From Gammaproteobacteria bacterium HGW-Gammaproteobacteria-4 (GTDB taxonomy: Bacteria > Pseudomonadota > Gammaproteobacteria > Xanthomonadales > Xanthomonadaceae): 64,000 nucleotides of DNA. Positions 35,998 through 44,361 of this stretch are shown here, one piece after another (position 1 is the stretch's first letter; each line of letters starts with the position of its first letter). Where the stretch lies: positions 1 to 64,000 of the forward strand of contig PGZC01000017.1 in assembly GCA_002839995.1 (NCBI GenBank). The letters run 5' to 3'. The notes below the pieces were generated by a model that did not search any database, was not told the DNA's origin, and saw only the letters and a list, made by a program, of their open reading frames with translations. Made by a program: the position numbers and the translations under genes.

Positions 35998-37119
35998 ATG
36001 GCATTGGCTGGTTCACTGAGAGCGCCGATCGAACGCCTGTTGCGCCACGCCGATGTCGGCATCGACGGCGGCCGGCCTTGGGACATGCAGGTGCACGAAC
36101 CGCGCCTGTACGCCCGCCTGATCGCGCAGGGCTCGCTTGGCCTCGGCGAGAGCTACGTGGATGGCTGGTGGGACACGCAGGATCTGGACGGCCTGCTGTA
36201 CCGGCTGTTGCAAGCGCGGTTGGAACGTCGCCAACCGGGCCTCGCCGCGTTATGGGCGTGGCTGCGCGCACTGTTGGTCAACGAGCAGAGCCGCCGCCGC
36301 AGTTTCGCGGTCGGGCAGCGCCATTACGACATCGGCAACGACCTGTACCGGGCGATGCTGGGCGAACGCATGGTGTATAGCTGCGGCTACTGGGCCAGCG
36401 CCGACACCCTCGATGCCGCGCAGGAAGCCAAGCTCGACCTGGTCTGCCGCAAGCTGATGCTGCAACCGGGCCAGCGCCTGCTCGATATCGGTTGCGGCTG
36501 GGGCGAGTTGCTGAAATTCGCCGCCGAGCGCTACGGCGTGAGCGGCGTTGGTGTAACCGTTTCGCGTGAGCAGGCCGAGTTCGCGCAGCGTCTGTGCGCC
36601 GGGCTGCCGGTGGAAATCCGGCTGTGCGATTACCGCGAGATGGACGGCCAGTTCGACCGCGTGGCATCGATCGGCATGTTCGAACACGTCGGCGTGCGCA
36701 ACTACACCCGGTTCTTCGCGCAAGTGCGCAGCCACCTGCACGAACGCGGATTGGCATTGCTGCATACCATTGGCAGCAACGTCTCGCGCACCCACACCGA
36801 CCCGTGGATCGGCAAATACATCTTTCCCAACTCGATGCTGCCTTCGGCTGCGCAAATCACCCGCGCGCTGGAGCGCCGGCTGCTGATCGAGGACTGGCAC
36901 AACTTCGGCACCGATTACGACCGCACATTGCAGGCCTGGCGACACAACATCGAAGCCGCCTGGGACCGGCTGTCGAACGTTCCCGACCAGCGCTTCCGGC
37001 GCATGTGGCGCTACTACCTGGCCGCATCGATGGGCCTGTTCCGCAGCCGCCGCGGCCACGTCTGGCAACTGGTGCTCTCGCCCACCGGCGTGCCTGGGGG
37101 TTACCGCGCGCCGCGTTGA
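35998..37119 (+). CDS. cfa: Cyclopropane-fatty-acyl-phospholipid synthase
   Basis: This 373-residue SAM-dependent enzyme adds a methylene group to cis double bonds in membrane lipids. Visible are the SAM motif LLDIGCGWGELLKFAAERYG (about 160-180), HYDIGNDLY, YSCGYW, FEHVG and the late HNIEAAWDRL segment. Length is usual. The strong site AAAGGAGG (35986-35993) fixes the ATG at 35998. Confidence 0.95.
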   Translation: MALAGSLRAPIERLLRHADVGIDGGRPWDMQVHEPRLYARLIAQGSLGLGESYVDGWWDTQDLDGLLYRLLQARLERRQPGLAALWAWLRALLVNEQSRRRSFAVGQRHYDIGNDLYRAMLGERMVYSCGYWASADTLDAAQEAKLDLVCRKLMLQPGQRLLDIGCGWGELLKFAAERYGVSGVGVTVSREQAEFAQRLCAGLPVEIRLCDYREMDGQFDRVASIGMFEHVGVRNYTRFFAQVRSHLHERGLALLHTIGSNVSRTHTDPWIGKYIFPNSMLPSAAQITRALERRLLIEDWHNFGTDYDRTLQAWRHNIEAAWDRLSNVPDQRFRRMWRYYLAASMGLFRSRRGHVWQLVLSPTGVPGGYRAPR

Positions 37120-37169
37120 TGCGGTGCTACCGCGCGCAGCTCAGCGCTTCAGGAACGCACCGCTCAAGG

Positions 37170-37873
37170 TCAATCCGGAAACGTCAGACCTCCAAAAAAC
37201 GGATTGCGGACCGTGAGCCCGCCGAACCGCCGATCATGGCTCAAGTCCTCGCTGTAAAGCGGGTCGCAGTGGCTGCGCATCGCCGCTTCCGCAATCAGCG
37301 CATCGAATCAGGAAAGCTGCTCGCGTTGCGCGAACTCGTGCGCATCGAGGACCAGATGCGTATCGGTGGCGACCACATCGAAGGCGGCCAGCACTTCGAG
37401 TGCAAGCCGTATGTCATTCGCCGGCAGCGGCGGCTTGAGTTTTCGGGTCAACACCGAACGCAACTCGATCAGCACCTGGGTGCTCACCACAATCGCGTGC
37501 TCACGGGCCACGCCGCGCAGCCACTCGCGAGTTAAATTACCCCCGGCAAAGCCGGGGGCTTATCGGGTGAGTGCCGCAAGGGCGCGATAAGAACATGAGC
37601 CGCCTGAAGGCGACTGGCTTGATCCCTTCTCCCACCGGGGTGAGATGTTGCGCTTGCAAGCCATCGGCTTGCGCAACATGCGACTTCGGCGTACCCTCAC
37701 CCCAACCCCTCTCCCGGCGGGAGAGGGGCTTGAAGCCGACCGCCGCAAAGGTCAAACCCTGTGAGTCCCCCGGCAGAGCCGGGGGTTTTCCTATCGGAAA
37801 TGAACGCCGACTTCTCCGGTTCGCGCCGGTCGAGACGGTACACCCACAGATGGGTGTCGACGAAAACGCGCAC
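37170..37873 (-). pseudogene. vapC: VapC-type PIN-domain toxin, interrupted and with a nonsense codon
   Basis: Two pieces of one PIN gene can be read. 37873-37796 opens from a GTG, three bases after the vapB stop, with RVFVDTHLWVYRLDRREP, including the first PIN Asp. 37526-37170 continues REWLRGVAREHAIVVSTQV through the later acidic positions to RRFGGLTVRNPF. Between them is a hairpin-ended insert of about 265 bases. A second lesion at 37308-37310 is TGA where the family has Trp (LS-stop-FDALI). The toxin cannot be made intact. Confidence 0.8.
37528..37794. mobile_element. Hairpin-ended insert in vapC, no transposase
   Basis: The insert of about 265 bases has a GC hairpin at each end: CCCCCGGCAAAGCCGGGGG at 37539-37557 and a near-identical one (with GCAGAGC) at about 37772-37790, the latter followed by TTTT. 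It also holds one R7 copy (37690-37732). Palindromic ends without terminal inverted repeats, next to a TTAA-type tetranucleotide, suggest a non-autonomous relative of IS200/IS605 elements. No transposase is encoded. Exact ends are uncertain by a few bases. Confidence 0.6.
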
Positions 37874-37876
37874 GCG

Positions 37877-38113
37877 TCAACCGGTCTTGCGCTCGTGCAA
37901 TGAGTCGCGCGTCCACGCCGCGCCGCTGGCCGACTCGCTGCGCTCGGCAAGTGCATCCAGCGTATCCAGAGCCTCCAGCCGTCGGCTTTTGGCATCGACA
38001 TACCGCATCAGATACTCGCGTACCAGAGCGTTGACCGAGGTGTGCTCGCGCAACGCCGCTTCGCGGGCTTTCTGAAGCAAGCCATCATCCAGACTGAGTG
38101 TGAGATTGGCCAT
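37877..38113 (-). CDS. vapB: VapB-type antitoxin (ribbon-helix-helix)
   Basis: A 78-residue protein whose first half, MANLTLSLDDGLLQKAREAA, is a ribbon-helix-helix DNA-binding domain of the type paired with PIN toxins. The C-terminal half is the toxin-binding tail. It is intact although its toxin is broken; antitoxins often outlive their toxins. The ATG at 38113 is preferred over the longer frame from 38134. Confidence 0.82.
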   Translation of the reverse strand: MANLTLSLDDGLLQKAREAALREHTSVNALVREYLMRYVDAKSRRLEALDTLDALAERSESASGAAWTRDSLHERKTG

Positions 38114-38275
38114 GAAACACCCTCCGCGCAACACGGGATCAGTGTAGCGCGGGGCCTTTCTCTGACGGGACCGACTCCCTCACCCGTCGCGGCATTGGGC
38201 TGTGGCTCCGCACAGTGGCGCCGTGTCGTTGTCGGCTCCAGCGCCGCTACGTTGACCTGCACGTCTGCGCGCGGT

Positions 38276-38470
38276 TCAGCGTTTCAGGAACGCTCCGCTC
38301 AAGGTCAATCCGGCATCGAACACCCGGTAATCGCAAGTGAGCTCTTCACCCTCGGCGATATCGCGCGCCGTGTAATTGCAGCCATCCACCTCGATCAGGT
38401 TGGGCGTGTCGGAGTGGTTCATGTAGCGCGCATTGTCGAGGTTGACCACGATGCGTAGCCCGTTGTGCGC
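38276..38470 (-). pseudogene. SET-domain protein, C-terminal fragment only
   Basis: The last 63 codons or so of a SET-domain protein: NGLRIVVNLDNARYMNHSDT, GEELTCDYRVFD and LSGAFLKR. The catalytic NHS and Tyr-containing motifs are here, but the first half of the domain is missing. Upstream (38470-38600) the frame continues without SET similarity. It may be a relic damaged by the same event that brought the foreign gene at 38610. Confidence 0.7.
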
Positions 38471-38609
38471 ACGTGCTCTATGTCTGTGCCCCCGAAAGCA
38501 CCCCTCCCGTTGGCCGGAATGTTGACGATTGACCCAAACAACGCGAAGCTGTGCAGCACCTGACAGTCTCGCGCCTCGAAGCGACCCCATCAACAGGAGG
38601 ATGAATTTA

Positions 38610-39080
38610 ATGTCGTTAGAACAACTATCTTATGTTGCCAGCATCCTCGGATTCCCAGCCATCGTGTTGGCGATATGTGTAGAAATACTCAGATCAGCAC
38701 AAGAACGTAGCCGAGAAACACAACTTGAGCTCAGCCGTCGCTACGGTGAATTTCTCCGACTAGCGATGGACCTGCCAGAATGCCGCCTTGCGGACACATT
38801 GACCCCAAATGAAGTGGAAACCAGCGATCTTACTGAAGAAATTGCTTATAGGCAACGCATTGCTTTTCAGACGCTAGTTTCTCTGTTTGAAGATGCTCAT
38901 TTTTTGTTAAGTGGTAAACTAAGCCCCATGCGGTCTAGATTATGGCATGGATGGGAGGAATATATTAAATATTGGATGAGTCGTCCTGATTTTCGTCACT
39001 CGTGGAATGAGTATTTTGCTACTCAATACAGTGCAACTTTTATGAAATACATGAACGAAAGATGGCCAACGGAACCATAA
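38610..39080 (+). CDS. Low-GC membrane-anchored protein of unknown function
   Basis: A 156-residue protein with one N-terminal helix (about 5-27, YVASILGFPAIVLAICVEIL) and a helical cytoplasmic domain with RQRIAFQTLVSLFEDAHFLL and LWHGWEEYIKYWMSRPDFRH. AGGAGG at 38595-38600 is best spaced for the ATG at 38610. Base composition is far lower in GC than all neighbours and AT-ending codons are common, so it was probably acquired recently. Similar small TM-plus-helical proteins (DUF4760-like) occur in variable loci, but I cannot assign it. Confidence 0.7.
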   Translation: MSLEQLSYVASILGFPAIVLAICVEILRSAQERSRETQLELSRRYGEFLRLAMDLPECRLADTLTPNEVETSDLTEEIAYRQRIAFQTLVSLFEDAHFLLSGKLSPMRSRLWHGWEEYIKYWMSRPDFRHSWNEYFATQYSATFMKYMNERWPTEP

Positions 39081-39225
39081 TAACAATTCACTATTATGGA
39101 ATGATAAAACACGCCACCACATGGGACAATCACTACAGTCGCGATAAATCGAGAGATGACGCCGGTCAAAAAAAGCAGCATTCGCCCAGGAGCCTAAGGA
39201 ACCTCTGAATAAGCCACATCTGGCG

Positions 39226-39292
39226 TCATTGCGAGCGTAGCGAAGCAATCCAGCGTCTTGATTCTCCGAGTATTTCTGGATTGCCACGTCGG
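39226..39292. mobile_element. Partial R3 element abutting the oxidoreductase gene
   Basis: An R3 end (TCATTGCGAGCGTAGCGAAG, GGATTGCCACGTCGG) about 70 bases long. Its right edge lies directly against the first recognisable codons of the YdeP-like gene. The 140 bases before it are the AT-rich tail of the foreign segment, with no gene. Confidence 0.65.
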
Positions 39293-39345
39293 ACCCCACC
39301 CGCAATCAAAACCCCGCTGGTGGCCGCGGCGCGATCAGCAGCAGC

Positions 39346-41577
39346 GTGCGCGCTTTCGCGCAGCAGGACATCCCGCTCAAGCTGGTCGGCTCGTTTCTGC
39401 ACGCCAACAAGCTGCCCGGTGGTTTCGATTGCCCCGGCTGCGCGTTTCCCGACAAGGCCGGCAAGCCGTTGCTGGACAGTTGCGAACAGGGCCAGAAGGC
39501 GATCGCCTGGGAAATGACACGCAAGGCGGTGGGCGCGGAGTTTTTCGATGGCAAAACCCCGGCGCAATTGCAGGCGCTGGGCGATTTCGATCTGGAATTT
39601 CAGGGCCGGTTGACCACGCCGGTGTTGTACGAAAACACCAGCGGCACGTTCCGCGCCATCGATTGGGATGAAGCCTATGCCATCGCCGCGCGCGAGCTGT
39701 CGGCGTTGGCACCGGAGTCGGTGGCCTTCTACGCCTCCGGCCGCAGCAGCAACGAGGCGGCGTTCCTGTGGCAACTGGCCGCGCGCGCCTACGGCAGCCC
39801 CAACCTGCCCGACTCCTCCAACTTCTGCCACGAACCCTCGGGCTACGCGCTCAAGCACAGTATCGGCACCGGCAAGGGCACCTGCTCGCTCGACGATTTC
39901 GAGCGCGCCGATCTGTTCCTCGTCATCGGCCAGAACCCGGCCAGCAATCATCCGCGCATGATGGCGGCGCTGCATGAGGCCAAGCAGCGCGGCGCCACGG
40001 TGCTTGCGATCAACCCGCTGCGCGAGCGCGGCTTCACCCACTTCTCCGACCCGAAAAACGTGGGCGAGCTGTTGCGCAATCAGGGCAGCGCGGTTGCCGA
40101 TGCAATTTATCAAGTGCAGATCGGCGGCGACCTGGCCGCACTCAAAGGCGTGATGAAAGCGCTGCTGGAAAGCGAACGCGCGGCACCAGGCACGGTGTTC
40201 GATCATGCCTTCATCGGCACTCACACCGACGGCGTCGATGCGCTGATCGCCGACCTCGATGCCTGCGCATGGGACGAACTGATCGCGCGCTCGGGCCTGG
40301 GCGAAGCGCAACTGCGCGACATCGCCCGCCGCTATGCTGCCGCACCGGCAACGATGATCACCTGGTGCATGGGCCTCACCCATCATCCCGACGCAGTGGC
40401 GACGATCCAGCAGGTGGTGAACCTCGCCCTGCTGCGCGGCAATATCGGCCGCCCCGGTGCCGGTGTGGTGCCGGTGCGCGGCCATTCCAACGTGCAGGGC
40501 GACCGCACCATGGGCGCCACCTCCACCGTATCGAAAGCGTGGCTGGACAACCTCGAAGCCGCCTTCCCCGGCCTGCGCGTGTGCCGCGACAGCGGCCGCG
40601 ATGCCGCCGGCGTGCTCGATGGCCTGCTCGACGGCAAGGTGAAGTCGCTGCTGTCGCTGGGCGGCAATTTCGGTGTCGCCGCACCGGACTCCCCGCGCGT
40701 ACTGGCCGCGCTCGAGCGCTGCCGGTTCACCCTGCACATCGCCACCAAGCTCAACCGCAGCCATTGCCATCCGGGCCATGTCGGCTTGCTGCTGCCAACG
40801 CTCGGGCGCACCGACAAGGATCTGCGCCGAGGCGCGGAGCAATGCATTTCCACCGAGGACTCAATGAGCAACGTGCGCGCCTCGCGCGGCGTGCAGGCGC
40901 CGATCACCGAATCGCAACGCAGCGAACCGGCGATCGTCGCGCAACTCGCGCATGCCCTTGGTTGCGCACCGGACGTACCGTGGCTGGCGCTGGCCGACGA
41001 CTACGCCGCCCTGCGCGAGCGCATCGAACGCTGCCAGCGCGGCGTCACGCAAGGCTTCGAGGATTACAACCGCAAGCTCGCCAGCGACGGCCGCTTCACC
41101 CTGCCCAACGCCGCCGCGCAGCGCCACTGGAACACCGTCAGCGGCAAGGCGCGCTTCATCGCGCATCCGTTGCGCGACGACAGCCCGGTCGCCCTGGCCC
41201 GCAAGCGACACGGCGATGCCGTGCTCACCCTGATGACGATCCGCGCCCACGACCAGTTCAACACCACCGTGTACAGCGCCGATGATCGCTACCGCGATGT
41301 GCAAGGCGACCGCCGCGTGCTGTTCATGCACGCGAACGACCTCGCCGCCCGCGGCCTGCGCGACGGCGATCGCGTCGATATCGAAACCCTCGTTGATGAC
41401 GGCCACACCCGCCGCGTCGAAGGCTTCACCGCCCGCGCCCACGACATCGCCCGCGGCTGCGTCGCCGCCTACTTCCCCGAGGCCAGCGGCCTGATCGCCG
41501 CCAGCACGTTTTCAGCGCATACCCGCACGCCGTTGTACAAGGAGATGCCGGTGCGGGTGAGCGCGAGCATCACGTGA
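39346..41577 (+). CDS. YdeP/FdhF-like molybdopterin oxidoreductase alpha subunit, 5' end damaged
   Basis: A 743-residue molybdopterin oxidoreductase matching E. coli YdeP along its length: GGFDCPGCAFPD, ASGRSSNEAAFLWQLAARAY, SNFCHEPSG, LRGNIGRPGAGVVPVRGHSN, VQGDRTMG, LNRSHCHPG, VEDSMS and AHDQFNTTVYS. YdeP-type proteins contribute to acid resistance; the substrate is unknown. Recognisable coding (the AAGGWG-like PAGGRGAI) begins upstream at about 39305, but no ATG, GTG or TTG is in frame there before a TGA at 39259. The only usual start is the GTG at 39346, within the conserved region. No fdhD gene is near. Confidence 0.85.
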   Translation: MRAFAQQDIPLKLVGSFLHANKLPGGFDCPGCAFPDKAGKPLLDSCEQGQKAIAWEMTRKAVGAEFFDGKTPAQLQALGDFDLEFQGRLTTPVLYENTSGTFRAIDWDEAYAIAARELSALAPESVAFYASGRSSNEAAFLWQLAARAYGSPNLPDSSNFCHEPSGYALKHSIGTGKGTCSLDDFERADLFLVIGQNPASNHPRMMAALHEAKQRGATVLAINPLRERGFTHFSDPKNVGELLRNQGSAVADAIYQVQIGGDLAALKGVMKALLESERAAPGTVFDHAFIGTHTDGVDALIADLDACAWDELIARSGLGEAQLRDIARRYAAAPATMITWCMGLTHHPDAVATIQQVVNLALLRGNIGRPGAGVVPVRGHSNVQGDRTMGATSTVSKAWLDNLEAAFPGLRVCRDSGRDAAGVLDGLLDGKVKSLLSLGGNFGVAAPDSPRVLAALERCRFTLHIATKLNRSHCHPGHVGLLLPTLGRTDKDLRRGAEQCISTEDSMSNVRASRGVQAPITESQRSEPAIVAQLAHALGCAPDVPWLALADDYAALRERIERCQRGVTQGFEDYNRKLASDGRFTLPNAAAQRHWNTVSGKARFIAHPLRDDSPVALARKRHGDAVLTLMTIRAHDQFNTTVYSADDRYRDVQGDRRVLFMHANDLAARGLRDGDRVDIETLVDDGHTRRVEGFTARAHDIARGCVAAYFPEASGLIAASTFSAHTRTPLYKEMPVRVSASIT

Positions 41578-41581
41578 TGTT

Positions 41582-41748
41582 GTAGCCCGGGTTGAAGGCC
41601 ACCAGGCCGGCTTTCGCTTCGCTCGGTCAGTCGCTGCGCGACAGCGCAAGCTGCGCTTGCTATGCCTCCGCTTCGCTCGGTCGCCCACAGGGTGGGCTCC
41701 TACAGTGTGCCTTGAAGCACCCCTGTAGGAGCCCACCCTGTGGGCGAC
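41582..41748. repeat. R4 fragment and R1 facing pair
   Basis: A half R4 (TGTAGCCCGGGTT at 41580-41592) is followed by R1 copies at 41680-41703 and 41725-41748 facing each other. This fills the gap between two convergent genes; no coding sequence. Confidence 0.85.
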
Positions 41749-41826
41749 ATGCCAGCCGTGTCTGGAACAACAGCAAAAAGCCATGCAGGAGCAATTGCCG
41801 AGCAGATCAGCGTCAAGCCCGACAGG

Positions 41827-43839
41827 TTAGTTGTCCTTGTCCTCGTTCGAATTGCCGCGGCGTTCTTCCGGCTGCGTCTCGCTCCGGCACTTGCTCGCGT
41901 CAGTGCGATTCCGTGCGGCCTGGCGCTCACAATCGGCTTGACGCTCCAGTCGCTGTTGCTCTGCCGTCAAAGCTTGGGCTGGGTGCTGTTGCTGACGCTG
42001 CGGTTGCTGCTGCGCATCGCGCTGGCGCTGTTCCCGCGGCTGCGTCTCGGCCGCTTGCCTGCGTTCGTCGCGCGGCTTCTCGACATCCTGCGGTCGCGGC
42101 TCGGTGTCGCGCTGCCGCGTTTGCTCGCGGTTATCCCCAGTGCGATTACCTGCGCCGGATCTGGACGTTGCTGCTGGTTCCACTGAACGATCCAGCGGTC
42201 GCATTTGGCCAGGCTTGGCGGAACCTGAGCCGCGCTGCTCTCCGTCGCGACGCGAGCCGGCCTTCCGTGCATCCACCGCTTTGGGTTGATCGCCGATCAC
42301 GCGCACGTTTCTCGCTTTGCCATCGCTGCGATTGCGCGCGGCATTGTCGGCGACCGGCTCCTCCGCACGACCGGGCTGTTGTTGCAACTGGCGCGCGCGA
42401 GCGGCAAACGGGCGCTCGGCAGGCGGCGGCGCGTTGCGCGCGAACACCTCACGGTCAAACACGTCGCGCGCCGGACGCGCTGCGCTAGCCTTACCGCGCC
42501 CCTGCACGCTGCGCTCGCTGGGCGCAATCGGAGCAAGGCGGGTGATCTGGCCGGTGGTTGCCGCCTTGCGATCCAGGCGAATTGTTGCCGGTCGCACCGG
42601 CTGCGCATTCGCGAGCACCTTGCCGGGCACCGCGGTGACGGCGCCGGCCACCCCGCGATTGGCGTAGCGCGCGTGATCGACATTGATGTTGCCACTGGAA
42701 TAGTTGTTGTAGACGTTGGTAATGGTGGTGTTGTTGATCACCGTGTTGGTCACGTTGACCCGTTGGAAGTAGTCGCGACTGGCGCGATAGGACGGCACGT
42801 AGACTTCGCGCGGACCGATCGGAAACCAGCCGACCGGGGAATCGCCGCCAAGCGAGAGCGACACACTCCAGCCGCTGCCGCCGATGAAGAAGACCAGCGC
42901 CGGTGCGTAGACGCGGCGCACGTTACGCGGCCCCGGCACCCATCCCCAACGATTGGAAACGTGCACCCAACGCCCATAGTGCGATGGCGCGAAGCCCCAG
43001 GGCGCATCGTCCACCCAGGTCCAGCCCCAAGGCTCCTGCCACACCCAGTGGCCGTCCCGATACGGCGCCCAATCCGCACGGACCTGGCGCGGGAACCAGA
43101 CGTAACCATAGGAACGTGTCGAGCGCCAGTTGCCGTACGCGTCCAGTTCGGCGTAACCCGCCATGTCGTCATCGACATAGCGCAGCGACACCGCGCGTTG
43201 CAGACGCCGGTCGCGATCGCGGCTGTAGCGGTCGAAATCGTCCTCGCGCGGCAGGCCGTACTGCTCGTAATCGCGCAAATCGCTGTCGTAGAAACGCACC
43301 GCGTCGCCCGCTCGCAGCGGGAACCGGGAGTTGTCGCCATAGGCATCGCCATCGCCTTCCCACACCACGACCGTAGTGATCCCGCTACGCGGATCGACAT
43401 CGATGCGATAGCGCCCGGCGCGCTCTACCGTGAACGCCAGCATCGGCGTGGCCACTTCGAAGACCTGCCCGGAATATACGCGCCGCACACTCAGGTTTAG
43501 CGTGCCTTGGGTCATCCGTATCTGCGCGATTCGGTCATCGATATCCAGCAATTCAACGCTGGTGTCCGGCCCGAGCCGGACGGCAGCGCTGCCTACCTGC
43601 AACTCGGTGCGGGCGTTGCGACCGGTCCACAGCCGGTCGCCGCGGATCAGCGGGCGATTGCGCACCACATCGAACCAATCGTCCTCGCCGGCCGGCGAGT
43701 AACCCACATCACCACGGATATCGCTGAGGTACGCCACCCGGCCCGGGGGATCGGCATACGCTGCGGTGGCCGCCGGGGCGATAAACAATGAGAGCGCAAG
43801 TACACCAAGGAGCGGGAGGAAACGCAGCGGACTGAACAT
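41827..43839 (-). CDS. Secreted FecR-domain / DUF6600 protein
   Basis: A 670-residue exported protein. A signal peptide ends near AATAAYADP (about 25-30). A FecR-like beta domain (about 33-190) has the GDVGYSPAGEDDW and GRNARTELQVG segments. The DUF6600 region (about 215-330) is rich in Trp and Tyr, with YGYVWFPRQVRADWAPYRDG and WGFAPSHYGRW. A long, low-complexity, charged tail (about 395-670) is rich in Arg, Gln, Glu and Pro and probably disordered. Function is unknown; an envelope stress role is a guess. AAGGG precedes the ATG. Confidence 0.8.
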   Translation of the reverse strand: MFSPLRFLPLLGVLALSLFIAPAATAAYADPPGRVAYLSDIRGDVGYSPAGEDDWFDVVRNRPLIRGDRLWTGRNARTELQVGSAAVRLGPDTSVELLDIDDRIAQIRMTQGTLNLSVRRVYSGQVFEVATPMLAFTVERAGRYRIDVDPRSGITTVVVWEGDGDAYGDNSRFPLRAGDAVRFYDSDLRDYEQYGLPREDDFDRYSRDRDRRLQRAVSLRYVDDDMAGYAELDAYGNWRSTRSYGYVWFPRQVRADWAPYRDGHWVWQEPWGWTWVDDAPWGFAPSHYGRWVHVSNRWGWVPGPRNVRRVYAPALVFFIGGSGWSVSLSLGGDSPVGWFPIGPREVYVPSYRASRDYFQRVNVTNTVINNTTITNVYNNYSSGNINVDHARYANRGVAGAVTAVPGKVLANAQPVRPATIRLDRKAATTGQITRLAPIAPSERSVQGRGKASAARPARDVFDREVFARNAPPPAERPFAARARQLQQQPGRAEEPVADNAARNRSDGKARNVRVIGDQPKAVDARKAGSRRDGEQRGSGSAKPGQMRPLDRSVEPAATSRSGAGNRTGDNREQTRQRDTEPRPQDVEKPRDERRQAAETQPREQRQRDAQQQPQRQQQHPAQALTAEQQRLERQADCERQAARNRTDASKCRSETQPEERRGNSNEDKDN

Positions 43840-44169
43840 GATGCATCCCTTTGGCCGCAGTGTCGGCCCATGCTGTGACGTTGTTCAGCGCCATTGCTCG
43901 TGAATCACGGGTCACACCAACGAGCAAAGCGTCCACCACGAAATGCTACGCCTGTCGTCGCCCCCAATCTGTACGCCAACGAACCGAAAAACTGCCGAGC
44001 GCGCGCAGGCTCGCCTGGCGTTCCGCCGGCAGCGCGCGGAACCACGTCAACAGATCGGCGACAGTGGGCGCAGCGGACACCCGGCACGCGGGCCGGCATT
44101 GCGATCAACGCAGTCTGGTCGCTTTCACACTCGCCGCGCCTGCGGGGAAAGCAGGGGGTTGCTGCCCGC

Positions 44170-44254
44170 TGCGCCAACGCAATCCCGGGCTACAACGGCA
44201 GCGGCCCGCGTGATTTTGTAGCCCGGGTTGGCGCGAAGCGCGTAACCCGGGGCC
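44170..44254. repeat. Two R4 palindromes in a gene-free gap
   Basis: One R4 half at 44170-44195 and a full R4 (GTAGCCCGGGTTGGCGCGAA ... CGTAACCCGGGG) at 44217-44254. The rest of 43840-44361 shows no gene. Confidence 0.75.
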
Positions 44255-44361
44255 TACGCATTCTTCAGCGCGCACAGCCGGCTTTGCCACCACGCGCCGG
44301 CCGACTCAGTACAATCGGTTCCCGCCAGGTATTTCTTTCGACACCTCAGAAGGGGCACCAC

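Larger units (their letters stand above)
37141..38314. mobile_element. Probable small vapBC island flanked by direct repeats of the SET gene 3' end
   Basis: A 39-base direct repeat (37141-37179 and 38276-38314, two mismatches) flanks about 1.1 kb holding vapB and a broken vapC. The right-hand copy is the true 3' end of a SET-domain gene; the left-hand copy is the same 3' end alone. This is the picture expected if a cassette inserted into the 3' end of that gene and rebuilt it. No integrase is present. Confidence 0.55.

Noticed and set aside
37571-37903. Plus-strand open frame of 110 codons across the vapC insert
   Set aside because: It reads through hairpins and R7 and then antisense to vapC; no coding character.
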